From the NCBI GenBank assembly GCA_000787465.1, contig JSYX01000171.1:1-60012 (forward strand): a stretch of DNA of 60,012 bases, written 5' to 3'. Under the pieces are notes generated by a model. It was not told the origin of the DNA and searched no databases. It worked only from the letters and a program-made list of their open reading frames with translations. This DNA is from Thermomucor indicae-seudaticae. Its lineage: Eukaryota > Mucoromycota > Mucoromycetes > Mucorales > Lichtheimiaceae. Position 1 is the first letter of the stretch. The number at the start of each line of letters is the position of its first letter. A program made the position numbers and the translations under genes. This document shows positions 1 through 12,264 of the stretch, one piece after another.

Positions 1-2126
1 CTGTTGTCGTCCTTTTGATCTTTTTGAATATTTTTTGTGCGCACGGGATCTATCGAGAGACTTGTATTTCTTTCCGTACACTTTTATTTTTTTCCCCATG
101 ATGCGAATAAACCACGGTGAAGTTCACTGACCACGAAACGTGTTTCCAAACTTCTATTAAAGTACATATGGATATGTCTCTGTTTTCCGTGTTTTCTTTT
201 GTGATTCACTTAATTTTTTTGTTATGACCAACATTACCGCTGCTTGAACTGGTTGATGTTCATAAATTTGTATATTGTTATTTAACTCAAGCTGGAATAT
301 CAAGTATTGGGTCTTTTGTAATGCGCGTTGCCTTGCATTGATTGCCTGTTGTATTTTTTCATAAAAGAACCAGTGACAGACTCGGCAGATTGTTCTGCTC
401 CTGGCATCATCGCATTAGAATCTAGAGTATACACATACAGAAAATTCTTCAAAGTCTGAGTATACAAACGCGCTAAATGCCAGACAGTGTCATAATTGCA
501 TTTTAGTCTCGATCTAGTCTTCACTAGTGCCATTGCTATATTATAGTCTCAATCGCACAACTGACCCATGCGTCTCATTCGTCCAAAGCTTTAGCACATT
601 CGAGCATATATAACCCTCTAGAACTGTCATTGTAGTTTTGCTCGAATCGGTCCAAAATAAATCCTGGACAGAAGTCTCAAAGAACTTATTGTCTGTTTCT
701 TTATTATAACACATGTCACATTGCCGTTGGCGCAGTCGAAGATTTGGCTTGAAGCTAGTTTCGACTAGCCGTGTTTAGTATTACGGAAAGAGCTCGCCAA
801 CCTTATATCTGTAGCGTGTGCTATAAGCAATGCATTTTACTTGAACTGCTCATATAAATTGTTCTTAGTCTACTGCAAGTGCATGTCTTGAGGGTTCCCT
901 AAATGTATAATATATTACACAATTTGCAGCATTATGTTGGACCAGAAAGTCTGTCAAAAATTGTCCCCTATTCAAAAATTTGTGGTCCGAAATCTATTTT
1001 TCTAAAAGCTTTCACTCCTAGATCGTATGTCTGATTTTTCTCCTGATGCATGGACGCAACCCTCCCTGTAACGACAATCCTCTGTCCCAGATAATAATTG
1101 CTGACAACACAAATCGTCTGATTAAGCCTTTTAGCTCAAATATGGTGCCGCAGTCGATGCAATCTGTTATTTTTATGCAGGAAATCCACAAAGCCTGCAT
1201 TTGCAGTATGTTGGCTTCAGCACACACATAGGTTGTGTGAACATAGTGGTCTCATACGGCCGCCGGCGTCAGGTCAGGCTCGGCATGGCCTGATTCCGAG
1301 CCATATATGAACAGCTGAAGCAAAAATGAGTAAACTGTATCGCTGATAGCGCAAACAACCTGCGGCAGTTCTGTAACGCATCAGCACAAACTCACGTTAA
1401 GCCAAGCGCGGGAAGCGATCCTGCAAGCGCAAAGCATGAGAAGGATGTATGTCATTAGATACCGCCTCTTCCGAAACACTTTGTGCAAGCTGCATGAAAG
1501 AAGGGTTCAGACTTAACCAAGCGTAACTAAGAGAATGAAAAAGGCGATTAAGAAAACGTGGAGTATTTATAGCAAAGAAGGCATCAAATCCGTCTACCAT
1601 ACGAGGGTTCGCGAGACTGTAGAGGGTATTTTGCAGTAGGTTCTTGTGAGTCACTATAACCTGAAGAAACTTACGCTACTAAATCAAAATCAAAGCTTTA
1701 CTGCGATATCCTTGCGAAAACTGACGTGATCAAGGTACTGGGAGTCAGTAAAATAGAAACCTGTAATGATGAAATCAGGTATTTGCATAATTGATTCAGA
1801 AAACCATTTATTGCATAAATGTTTCAGACAATAAAAGACAGATCTCTTTCTGCTAAAAGCTGGAACCTTGGTACGTAGCCTACCGGCTACGGCAACTTTC
1901 TTTACAAAACCAGATATGTTCGCGCGCCATTTTTAATGCCATCTTTTCTCCTTCATACACTGTGTTTAGTTGCCTGTGATTGCTCAGAAAATCAAAGGGT
2001 TTCATATGCCGGGAAAAGGTATTTCCTCTCCAAACTCTTTGTTCCACTTCAACATTGATAACATAGATGTATGAAAGAACGAAAGTTAAAAATATTAAGC
2101 CGTTTGTTTTTGCGCTTTAAGGGGTA
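1..2126. other. Gene-poor left edge
   Basis: No reading frame here shows a recognisable family or a convincing exon series. A possible LTR-like remnant lies around 540-740: a TATATAA at about 606, an AATAAA at about 656 and a TGG-starting primer-site-like string after ATAACACA. A 7-bp inverted repeat (GGCTCGG at 1278-1284, CCGAGCC at 1297-1303) is also present. Neither is strong enough to call an element. Confidence 0.4.
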
Positions 2127-4640
2127 TTACTTTGCGATATTAATGGAAAAATTTGTAATTTGTGGTAGATAGGCACTAGCACTTAGATCGAGGATATACA
2201 CTTCATTATAGAATGTCTTTCCATCGTATCCGCCAAACATGAATAATCGACTGTCGTGTAGAAGCATAGTATGGTATCCACGTGGAGCTGGTGCCTGCCC
2301 ATAAACCTTGCGCGATTCCCATGCCATTGTAGCTGAATCACACGATATCAGATGAGACTGCTTTCAGTTACCTGTGAGGTAACTTACTCAAGTTCAAAAG
2401 TAGCAAATCATTGCAATATCGATTACCGTCGTGCCCGCCAGTGACAAATAAATAAGATCCAACATTGACCGAGGCATGCGCTAAACGTTTCGGTAAGAGA
2501 GGCAGCTCAAATTCTGGAGCAATATCTGTCTCCACCCTTGTCCATATTTTCAACTCTATGTACGCAGAATAACTTTATCAAAACGTCTGATCGGCAAAGT
2601 TATCATAAAATTGGCGTGTTCCTCGTACCCAAGTTCAGCACATGTACGTCGCCGAAACAGCCATGGCCGTCGCTGCCACCATAAACAATAAGCTGGTCTT
2701 GAACCAGGCAAGAGCTATGGTATCCCCGCGCAACTGGTTTGGAGCCTGTCGTTTCGACGAGAGACCAAGTGAGAGTTTGCAAGTCGAGGGCATGTAGATC
2801 GTTCAATGCCCTCGATCCATCACCACCTCCAAAAATGTACATGCATCCCCGCCATATGAAAGCTGTGTGGGCCCTACGCTCTGGAGGAGGTGTCCCTTTC
2901 GTATCTGGTTTGGTCCAGTTCATGGATACTTCACAAGAAGCCAGTTTAAAAGCGGGACCACATACATATCAGTGAAAACAAGGGTGTTTCCTACCAATAT
3001 CGAGGATATACAGATCACTGGTATAAGATGTCTTGTCGCCTCCGCCAAAGACGTAAATTCTTGATCTTTCTGGATCTGCCACCGCAGTGTGACCACGCGA
3101 TGGCGGTGGACGGACGCCGCGCACCTTGGGCTTAAGCCACTTGAAGGTATCTAATGAAACAGAAGACCAAGCATGAGAAGGAGCGAGATGTTCTACGTTA
3201 AAATGGCACCGCTGGGAGATACAAGATCAAAGCCAAGAGTATATATATACCCATTTCCAAGATATAAAGTGACCATAGACATCCGTGGCTGTCAGCACCA
3301 CCAAAGACGTACATCAAGTCGTCCACAGCGACGCTGGTATGTGCACGCATTGGCCTTGGTATGGTTCCATGGACAGTCGGTCTCGACCAATACATGGCCG
3401 GGGATGGGGCTGGTAACACTGGGACATCTTTAGCCACCACAAAGTTTTTGCGTTTTGATCGTCTTGCGTCCGCGATAGTCTTGTGATATGCGACTTCAAG
3501 ATCATGAGCATCTTTTTCTTGGTAGAGTGTTTCTGACGCATTCGGATTTGCTGATAAAGTTGATGACCCGCAGCTGATACCTCCAGTGCAGTTTCTGTTG
3601 GGTCGTAGTGGTGATGAAGGTGGTGACCGGTTATTATTTACTGTCGTTTGGTAATGCTGTTGCGCAGCTACAATAGCTAAAGTTGATTCCCGATGCCCTC
3701 TGTTACTCTCGCTCACTCTTCCTCTATTCTTACTTACAGATAACGTCTTTATTCAAGGGCTTGCTTTCTGGCCATGTTTTTGGGCTACTGCCTGGTATCC
3801 AGTCGCAATAGCTAGGATGAGGCGCATCCCTTAACGTTGGGCGCGGAGCCGCAGTCAGGCCATGTAGTCCTGCAGCTGTCTCCTGCGCCGGTGACTGTGG
3901 CAGGAACGGACCCTCCTCTTCTTTCACAGCAGCCATCGCATTTTCAGTGAGCCTTTGGGTCATAAATAATCAAACAGTTTGTTAGAGTCATATTCGTTGT
4001 CTCTTCCAGGTACATTGAACTACTCGAATCAAGCTCCTGTGGTACAACGCATCGAAGTTTCCTTTTTCTGATCGACGCTCTGGTTTCACCAATCTCCCAC
4101 ACGCAGGAAAGAAGCTTACTTGGATGAAGTGTTAGAAGAAACAGATAAAACCGAGGTTTTTGCCGAGGATGAGTGTTGAATGGCTGGTTTTAGTTGAGAC
4201 GGTGTCGGTTGGCGATTGCTACTGCTACTTCCAGCCGAAGACAATGACCGACGAACGCGGGAAATCAAGCCAATGCCTCCACCTTTGCCGGTAGTATTTC
4301 CATTCCGCGAACCCGTTGAAGTAGTCGTCGACGGAACGATTGAAGATGATACTGGAAGTAGCGAGATATCCTTTTCAGCGCTCGAGGTATCCGTGCTGAA
4401 ACTGGAGACCGACTCATTGGTCGTAGCAGCCACGTTCGTGCAACTATGACAATTTCTGCCTCGAAGTGAAAATATAGAATGGAATTCTTGGTCCATACAG
4501 AGCACAGAAGAAAAAGAAGAAGACGGTGATCGAACAAGTTAAGGAGAGTAAAAGAATGAAAAAAGGGATCCACGTGAGTGAGAAAAAAGTTCGCGCACAT
4601 ACGATATGCAGCAATCTTGTGTCCCTTGAGTACGACCCAT
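2127..4640 (-). CDS. Kelch-repeat beta-propeller protein
   Basis: This is a spliced gene of about eight exons. Kelch blocks recur with the pattern R..HT/S, then YVFGG.D or MFGGYDG, then Y.LD. They are visible at about 3400-3240, 3130-3010, 2920-2620, 2550-2390 and 2320-2180, and together would form a propeller of six or so blades. The N-terminal part (4445-4116 and 3930-3680) is Ser/Thr/Pro-rich and probably disordered. The start ATG at 4640 has a GTATGT donor 38 nt downstream. It joins in frame to an acceptor at about 4446, giving MGRTQGTQDC as the N-terminus; the first exon is the least certain part. Kelch propellers are protein-interaction scaffolds. Fungal relatives act in polarity (Tea1, Kel1) or Ras signalling (Ral2), but nothing here fixes a role. 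No BTB, F-box or acyl-CoA-binding domain was seen. Confidence 0.85.
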
Positions 4641-5463
4641 CCAAACGCGCAGGTAAAACAATGAAAGGTCGCCTTGCGTCTATTGAAATCTTGCTTATCT
4701 ACTCTATGACAAGGTCCCGAGATTCTCTTTTGGCAGTGCTAGCCTTTATTATCAACACTGTTCCATTTATTCCTACCTACTCGGTGTCCTACGAAGAATG
4801 ATGATCACTTTGCTTCTTCGGCTTCTCATGTACGAGGTATCACAGAACACTGGCCCGTATTGATGCCGCCAATTACTTGCCTGAGTATATTGCCAGATTG
4901 AAGCCAAAAACGTCAACACTCCATAACCCTTGGTAAAAGGCGTCTTACAGAATATCCTACTCCATCCAAAGGACGCCATGTCCCCAGAATATCTAACTAA
5001 CAGCCCCATGATCAGGCTAAAGCATGACCGTTCTTTCTACATCCAGATATAAAGCTTCATGGAATATCATATTAACTTCTCCCAGGATCGAATCTAGTTT
5101 CAGGAGTCGCGCTGTTAAAGCATGATGTTAGAGTAGACGCCTCGTCATCTCGAATCCTGTTTCACGGCAGGAGAGAACAAGCAACAGAACAAAGATCAAC
5201 AAAACTTTCTGTGAGTTGAGCACCAACTGGGTCAAAGTTCCATAAGCATTTTCGGTGATTACGCACATAGCATACAGACTTTTGCCTCCCCTCCGCCCTA
5301 GCAAATGCATCTTCATATTCAAGAGAGAGGCAGTGAATAAGTCCTCTGTCTTGTAGACATGTAAGACATACACAGCTGTATTTGCCAGCCTGCGCCATGG
5401 AGTGATACAAATATTATTACAGGGCAAGGTCCGTCTTGCTATGGCCATCCTAATCTATCGTCT
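4641..5463. other. Intergenic region between two minus-strand genes
   Basis: It holds only short overlapping frames with no family resemblance. One minus-strand frame (about 5400-5170) is Cys-rich but lacks plausible start and splice signals. It must contain the kelch promoter and the ATP11 3' end. Confidence 0.4.
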
Positions 5464-6645
5464 CTAGACAACGCGTTCAACTTCGTTCAACAACTCCTGG
5501 TAATCAAATGATTCCGGCGACTTGTGGAACTTTTCCACGAGCTTAAACTTGCTTTCGCCTCCCGTGGCATAGAATTGCTGAAGGACAAAAGCAAGGAACT
5601 GCGCATTCTGCGTATCGATCATACGCGGATTGTCTGAAATTTCGCCCTTCATCAGCACAATGCCTTTACTTTCAGAAAGCTCGGGGAAGTGAGTGATTGT
5701 CAAAAACGGGCGAGCTTCAGTTCCCTTTGCCTTGTACTCCAAAAGCGACGTGAAGTGACATTGATGGAAGTTAAATTGCATAAAAAAGAATTCGACGCCT
5801 GATTCTCGAGGCATCGGTACGACAAACTTGCAAAAACGTTAGCCACGACTCAGAGTTATGCAATCGCAGAAACTTACTATTGGGTACTGTTGACTTCGCT
5901 TAAAGATCGTGTCGTAGGTTTTTTTTGGAATGACCGCTGTGATACAGTCCTTGTCGGCATGATATTCTGTCCAAATCTTCGTAATGGTTTCCTGGTTTTC
6001 CTTCTCTAACAGCTCAAGCTTCACGATCTTGTCCAGCGTCTGATCCAAAACGCTATTATTCGACTGTCCTTCTTCGGCATGCATTCCCGTCCCTGGCTTA
6101 CCGGTGCTGAGGATTCGTATGGCAATTTTGCCTTTGCAACAACGGCTTCGGGTGACGACGGAACGGGTTTTGCCTTGGGTTGAGGAGCCACAGGCTGTCC
6201 TACTGGTTTTGGCTTTTGCGATTTCAGCTTCTCTTTCGCTTCGGCTTTCAGCTCTTCGACTGAGATCCCTTTCCTGTCGTTAGTCGAAACAGATTAAGCT
6301 TCATTCATTGAGTCGTAAATAGTGAATCCTTATCCATACTGTTCCGCAATTTTTTTCAACTTTTCTGCATATTTCGCGTCGTAGTCGACTTTAACACGTG
6401 TAGCCTCTGTTGCGATTTGTCGGATCCGTGCTAAGAAATAACGGATCGTCAGCGGACAGGTCGCAGTAGCTGGAGGACATTCTCCTTTCTCGCTCACCGA
6501 ACCGGGTATGACTTAGTAAAATGCTAGAGGAAACACTGATCACCTCGGCCTGCCGAGTTTGTCGAAAGAGTGCTGAAGACCGGGAGGATTGAATTGTCTT
6601 GGCTGCAGCCGAGACACAGCGCTTGCTAAGTAATGGCAGGAGCAT
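5464..6645 (-). CDS. ATP11: Mitochondrial F1-ATPase assembly factor 1 (Atp11/ATPAF1)
   Basis: Atp11 is a matrix chaperone that binds free F1 beta subunits until they assemble with alpha. I read five exons. Exon 1 (6645-6498) is a basic, Ser-rich leader beginning MLLPLLSKRCVSAAAKTIQS, typical of a mitochondrial presequence. The exon after the GTGAGC intron carries YDAKYAEKLKKIAEQ. A Pro/Lys-rich linker follows, then the conserved core: the SVLDQTLDKIVKLELLEK segment, a TEYHADK..ITAVIP block, and the C-terminal half with FFFMQFNFHQCHFTSLLEYK and LVLMKGEI-like strands. The last exon runs from about 5834 to the TAG at 5464. The first ATG (6645) is used; an in-frame TTG further upstream is not needed. 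The gene faces NOT4 head-to-head across about 660 bp. Confidence 0.93.
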
Positions 6646-7305
6646 TGCAATGGTAGACGCAAACAAAGGTGAGGGAAGCAGGTTACTGTACTCCGAAGTG
6701 ACTTTTGCAAAGATCAGGGGAAAGCCGTTGGTTGTTTTGGATGTCGACCTTTCTTTTGCTAGACTTTAGAGGCGCCCGAGGGACTCGATAGGGCTCTTGT
6801 CCGACTTCGAGGAAAAGAATCAGTTATCTTAATAATATCTACGGTATCGCGCTAGTAGGTACCGTTATAATGGATCCTGTTCCAGCGAAAACGTGGTTAA
6901 AACATTGCTTAGGATTTGGAAGAGCTGCATACGGGAAATACCGAAGATATTATTGTCCACTGAAGCATATAGATAATACCGAAAACAAAAGTGACCTTCT
7001 TAAATGACGCTGACTTACCACAAGTGAGAATTTCTATTGTCATGTTGTCAATAAAGTCGTTCTGACCTGTTTGATGTGGTCTAACCGGGGCCGATTTCTT
7101 CTTCCATTAATGCACTGCACAGGCTATTCGATCCTTGGTGACCTTTTCTACAAGGCATCTCGTTTCGTGGAAGAAAAACCGACGGTTTTTCAGAACGCAG
7201 AAATGTCTGTATTTATGAGGAATGTGTCGGTTTGCGGAATCAAGCGGTATCTTGCTTCAAATTGTTTTTCAGGACGCTATTCTACTTTAATCCCTTGCGC
7301 ACGCC
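6646..7305. promoter_or_regulatory. Divergent promoter region ATP11 / NOT4
   Basis: About 660 bp separate the divergent starts of ATP11 (-) and NOT4 (+). No credible ORF lies here, so both promoters and 5' UTRs must. I see no clear TATA box at the expected distance from either start. Confidence 0.45.
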
Positions 7306-9311
7306 ATGCTCGATTCAGACGAAGAAGATTATGAGTGTCCCCTCTGTATGGAGGAGCTTGATATTGCGGACAGGAACTTCAAACCTTGTACCTGCGGGTA
7401 TCAGGTAAGCGTTTTACTTTGCTCAGCAAGGAAGATAGATTACGAACCATGCTCTTTTAGATTTGTCGGTTCTGTTGGCATCACATTAAAGAAAACCTTA
7501 ATGGTCGCTGTCCAGCCTGGTATGCTTTACATTCATCACAAAAGAAAGCGCAGCGTTCGGTTTTCTAATGGCATCTTGTATAGCCGAAGAGAATATTCTG
7601 ACCAAATGGTGGAATTCGAGCCCGTTAGTGCCGATGAGTACGTGCTGCTGGAAGCATCTATAGAATAGCCAACTCAGACTTTGGTTGTCCATAGGATCGC
7701 AAGGATTAAGCGTGAAAAGAAAGAGAAAGAAAGGCAGCAAAAGGACATGGAAGCTGCCAATCGACGGCACTTGGCAAACATGCGTGTGGTCCAGAAAAAC
7801 CTGGTGTATGTCATCGGTCTGCATCCCAAGCTGGCAACGGAGGAGGCAAGTATTGCTGATGCTTAAAAGCTCAAGGGGATAACCGTCTAACAATTTGTGA
7901 CAGATTATTCGGTCGACAGATTTCTTTGGACAGTTTGGCAAAATCGCCAAGGTTGTGATTAATAAACGGCTAGTTGCCCCTACGTCAAACGCGAGCGGGA
8001 CGACCACAATGCAACCAAGCGCTGCTGTATATGTCACGTATCATCGGAAAGAGGACGCAGCAAAAGCGATTCATGGAGTCGACGGAAGCGTCATGGCTGG
8101 AAGAATATTACGGTAAGTAGATGCTCATGCGTCTAATACAAGTTCTGGAGCTCAACATGCGTCAATATATTTTCAGTGCATCTTATGGTACAACCAAGTA
8201 CTGTACTTATTATTTGCGGAACATGACGTGCCCAAATCCAACCTGCCTATACTTGCACGAGCCGGGTGAGGAAGCTGATACAATTTCAAAGGAGGAACTT
8301 GCGACAGGGTTAGTAGAAATACGTTAACAAGTCTGTATCGGATGTTTTAACCGTTGAGCGAACGACTTTAGGAAGCATCGTATGCGAGATCAGATGTCTT
8401 CAGATGCCGAGCACCGAAATCATCCAAATATGAATTCGTCTTCCCTGTCCAACGACTCAATATCTAACTCTAACCGCAAGCCAGCAACTTTGGAGTCTGT
8501 TGCGACGATTTCATACAAGAACTCGCGCCACGATTTGTCTTCTACGTCTAAGCCCGCATCTGTAGGTCCAAACGAAAGTAGTTATGCGGATGACGATAGG
8601 CCAGCTTTACCAGCTACTGCATCCTGGGCCAAGACTGGCAGTGGACCATCGACTCCTGTCATGAAATCAGGTGTCCTTCCTGAGCGTTCTTTGACCCCTG
8701 ATAACTTTGGTCCTCCTCTGTCAGTAGCAGTAGCAGCAGCGGCAGCACAGAAGCAACAACAGCAAGCAGCAGCTGCAACAAAGAAAAAGACAGAAAAGAA
8801 GAAGCGCCGGGAACAACTTAATCAAAAGAACGAAAGCAGTAGTGGATCGCGGCCAGATACACCGTCCACCACACCGTCCACCACACAAGAACCAGAGACC
8901 GATACTCAGACACAAGGGACTGGTGAAGACACAGGCGATGCAGCTCAAGCCGGAAAGAAGCATCCACTATTCTACGACGGTTTAATCAGCTTCGTCCTTG
9001 GCGATGCCCTTACCGACATGTCGTCATTACTAAGTTACAGTGAAAGCGATGATGATATGCCAGTTGGCGTCTCAGCGCTGCATGACGACGAGGACGGTCA
9101 AAAGAGCAGTAGAGCCAATGACGAAGAGCAGGGAGAGGAGGAAACAGACGCGCTGGCAGTGTCTGCTCTTGACTTTTTAACAAGCTCAGTGCCAACACCT
9201 ACATACACTGGAACCTTCAATCCCTTTGCACATCAAATTCTGCGATCGACAGGAAGCTTATTCGAAGCACCAGCACGGAAATGCTCTCGCTTTGGATTCG
9301 CACAAATATAA
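7306..9311 (+). CDS. NOT4: NOT4 RING-type E3 ubiquitin ligase (CCR4-NOT complex)
   Basis: Not4 is the E3 ligase of CCR4-NOT and acts in mRNA decay and co-translational quality control. Seven exons: 7306-7404, 7461-7519, 7584-7637, 7695-7845, 7904-8112, 8177-8308 and 8372-9311. The order is diagnostic. A C4C4 RING comes first (ECPLCMEELDIADRNF, then CTCGYQ, CRFCWHHIK, GRCPAC), then a Lys/Glu-rich helix and an RRM (LVYVIGLHPK, FFGQFGKIAKVVINKR). A CCCH finger follows (CTYYLRNMTCPNPTCLYLHE), and last a long Ser/Gln/Ala-rich disordered tail with a poly-Gln/Ala run near 8725-8780. The fourth intron (7846-7903) has a GC donor (GAGGAG^GCAAGT); splicing there restores the conserved RRM start. The stop lies 122 bp from the stop of the convergent arrestin gene. 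Confidence 0.96.
7846..7903 (+). other. GC-AG intron in NOT4
   Basis: This 58-nt intron begins GCAAGT and ends GACAG. Phase 0 on both sides joins LATEE to IIRSTDFFGQFGK, the conserved start of the Not4 RRM. No GT donor nearby keeps the frame. GC-AG introns are a known minor class with otherwise strict donor context, as seen here. Confidence 0.85.
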
Positions 9312-9432
9312 AAATTACGAAGTATATTTCCCATAATTCTCATCCCCGTATCTGCTTCTACTTACAAGAAAATAAAAGGTTTTCTTCCTTTTACCCAGAT
9401 CAATCTACATTATTGCTTGAAAAAGCTACTTA

Positions 9433-11023
9433 CTATACAGCGACACGAGTGCAGGAGGATGAGTCAGATACGGCACTATTGAGTTCAGCACTACAGTCCG
9501 TAATGACGGAAGACGCTGTGGAGCTAGTGGATAATTTTCGGCGCGGTTCCCTGCAAGATGAGGCACCGGGGACCATCAAGTGACCGGAAGCATCTTGATT
9601 CGAAGATCGCCGTCCATAGTCCTCATGCAGTGTGCTGGCGTCGTCAATTGGTGAGGGCGGAGGAGGCGGCGAGGCGGATAGGAAGCTGCCACCGGGAGAT
9701 ATTGGACTGGTGGGACTAGGTGCAGGCGATTCGACATTGGGTATAAAGTATGGCAGCTCTGTAGAGTCGACAGGATACAGTGGTAACGGCATGGGAAGAT
9801 GGGATGGAACAGGGTAATTGGCGGGCACTGTGGCGATGGTCACAGGCAGCTTGATCACAGGAGTGAGGGCATTGTTCGACGCAGACAATGATGATACTGA
9901 GCTCGAGCCGAAAGGCCATGTGGAATGATAGCTGCCGCTTTCCCAAGGTATGGAGATGACTATCTGGTATGTGATCTCGAGAGGCTGCGAAGTTGAAAGA
10001 TAGGTCGACGGAGGGGAGTTGGCCGGTATATAAAAGTGAGAAACAACATGATTATCGGTAGACTGCTTGGCTATGGATAGGTATACGTTTTCGGAACAGA
10101 GCGTGTAGGTTTTGGTTCTTTTTACGTTCAAGACGGGCGTAGATGATGATAAAGATGAAGAAGAAGACGGTGGAATATAAAGAGTAGTAGAAGTTGCAAC
10201 CAATGCAACTTGCATGGACGTGATTTTGTGTTCCGATTTGTTGTTTACGGTAAGTTTGACGGTGCACAGTTCGCCTGAGTGGGACGATGGGTAAACGGGA
10301 AAAAATAAACGAACTTTATACGGAAAAATTCCACTCACCTGGACAATAGGCAGGCTTCACCACCTGAGCCGTGACCTCCAACACGTTATCACCTCGTTGA
10401 AAGACTTCTGCCCTTCTATGATCTTCTGTCGACTGTGCCAAGCTACAAGGGATGAGCGGCAGGTACAAGACAGGAGTTACTGGGGTTTCCAGAGTCCGGT
10501 CCTGCAGATCTAGATACCCTCGTAGTCTGTAATCCACATGATAACCGAGGTTTGGACAATGCATGGACGGCGGATAATTGGCGTTGGGGAGCTTGATAGC
10601 GAATAGATACATATGGCTACCCTCAGCCAACTCATTCATTATTGCTTGGTCTGGTTGATAAATAAAAATTAGAGTGTGTGTGTGCGTTGATGGGGCCCAT
10701 CTCATTATTGAAATACCATTCTTCTCGATGCCCCAAACCAGTCCTTCTACTGAAAATATACTGGTTGTCGCTTTCGTATCCGTATCTTTTTCCTCGCACT
10801 CAAAAACGACACGGATGCCGTATGCTGATAACGGCCTATCCACCGTCAAAAAGATAGAACCTGGGAATATTCAAGTTATCATCCGGGATAATACAGTCGT
10901 TCGATAGAAACCAAACTAACCACTTAGAATAGCACCCGGGCCAAACGCAACAGGCCTGTCTTGCCAACTGGGATTGACAGACAATTTGAAGGATTTGACT
11001 GCATTACTCTTGGAGAAGATCAT
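9433..11023 (-). CDS. Arrestin-like (ART family) trafficking adaptor
   Basis: The exons are 11023 to about 10937, about 10872-10336 with a short intron near 10718-10655, and about 10320-9433. The arrestin-N domain covers residues about 10-180: FKLSVNPSWQDRPVAFGPGA, LTVDRPLSAYGIRVVFECEE, then HMYLFAIKLPNANYPPSM and a GYHVDYRLRGYLDL strand. The second exon holds the arrestin-C beta-sandwich (VRLFFPVYPSSHSGELCTVKLTVNN; ITYQIVISIPWESG). A Pro/Ser-rich tail follows. In fungi such proteins recruit Rsp5/Nedd4 ligases to plasma-membrane permeases for endocytosis. I saw no clear PPxY motif in the readable part, so ligase recruitment is unproven. The start at 11023 (MIFSKSNAVKSF) sits in a good context. 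It ends tail-to-tail with NOT4. Confidence 0.88.
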
Positions 11024-12264
11024 TTAAAGATTGCAATGGAGGAAAGAAAAAGAGAAATCATGTGCCTTTCTGGTTTCGGAAGTGAATTTCGTTAAGTTTG
11101 CAGGACCAAGCGGAATAATAAGCGCGTACCTTTTTGTATGCTACGGCTTTGAGGAAACGAACCAGGATATGCTTCCAATGCTTTTGGTGCAAGAAGCACA
11201 CAGCATTAGAGAAGTTACTATGAAAAAGAGTAAACAAGATGATTGCCGATATATAGGTTGAAGGACGGGTCCCATGCATTCTTTGTTCATATCTCAAGAA
11301 CAAGCTGGCACCATCAGTCAGCAAAGGTCAACTTCCTTTTTCTCTTTGACAGCTTGTTGCACTCCCCAAAACAATTATTGGAACCTGCCATTGTTCTGTA
11401 AATTGTAAAGGAGCTTGCATTCCTGGACGAATTCTTAATTATCTACATGAGGATCCTCGGCATAGAATGCCAAGCCATTGGTCGTGTAAGCATATCTCTT
11501 AAAGCTCATATTGACGTATGCCGCTACTTTTCTGAAGACTCTCATGCTTGAGCGGAAAACGTCAGAGTGAGCAGCTGACATCGGGAGACCCCTATTTGTT
11601 ATAGTAAACATATCCCTGTTGGTTCACTGCTGTTTGTCAGAAACCGGCCTAGATACATTTAACATCGTATGCTATTCTTTGATATCGCCGAGCAAATAAA
11701 GTCACATTATTCGTGCTAAAAGCGAATGTTCAAACTGGGAACCACACATTTTACTGCAGCCTTGTTAAGGCTTGTTACTGGCTGTGAAACTGTTTGCGGT
11801 TAATCACACACTATGCGAGGAGATGTTTCCAAAATGTAGTGATGCAACCCTTAGGCGTGCGGCGAGACACATCTGTGAAAGATGAATTTGTAGGCTCAAG
11901 GAAATTTTTGGAGTCTTATTCTGCACGCCTTTTGCTTTTCCATGCCGTATCAACCAGAATAAGCGTGATATCAAGGTTGCCGAGAATTGCCTTGCCTTTG
12001 GTATTGGTAGGAACGCTTGTCCCGTAAGTTATAGACGCCGTTATGTGTTTATTATAATTGACATAGCTTAGCGTATCAATGTCTCAGGGCCGTTTCTTGG
12101 TAATTAGTGAAACCCCAATCCTGCTACGTCACTCCTATAGACACGCTCGTTTTCGCCAACGTTGATCGCCTGCGTACGCCAAGAGGTCGTTTCCGGATCG
12201 AAAAAGAAAATGACTGATTTGAAAATGCTTTTTGCATACTGTTGCTACACCTAAGGCAATAAAG
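11024..12264. other. Intergenic region, no gene recognised
   Basis: Only short frames without family signal lie here. It must hold the promoter of the arrestin gene (left) and of the unknown gene at 12265 (right). Confidence 0.4.

Noticed and set aside
5128..5448. Two overlapping minus-strand frames, one Cys-rich
   Set aside because: Neither has a plausible start, splice signals or recognisable motif; they lie in the spacer before ATP11.
8721..8963. Leu/Cys-rich minus-strand frame
   Set aside because: Shadow of the NOT4 poly-Gln/Ala and Ser-rich tail.
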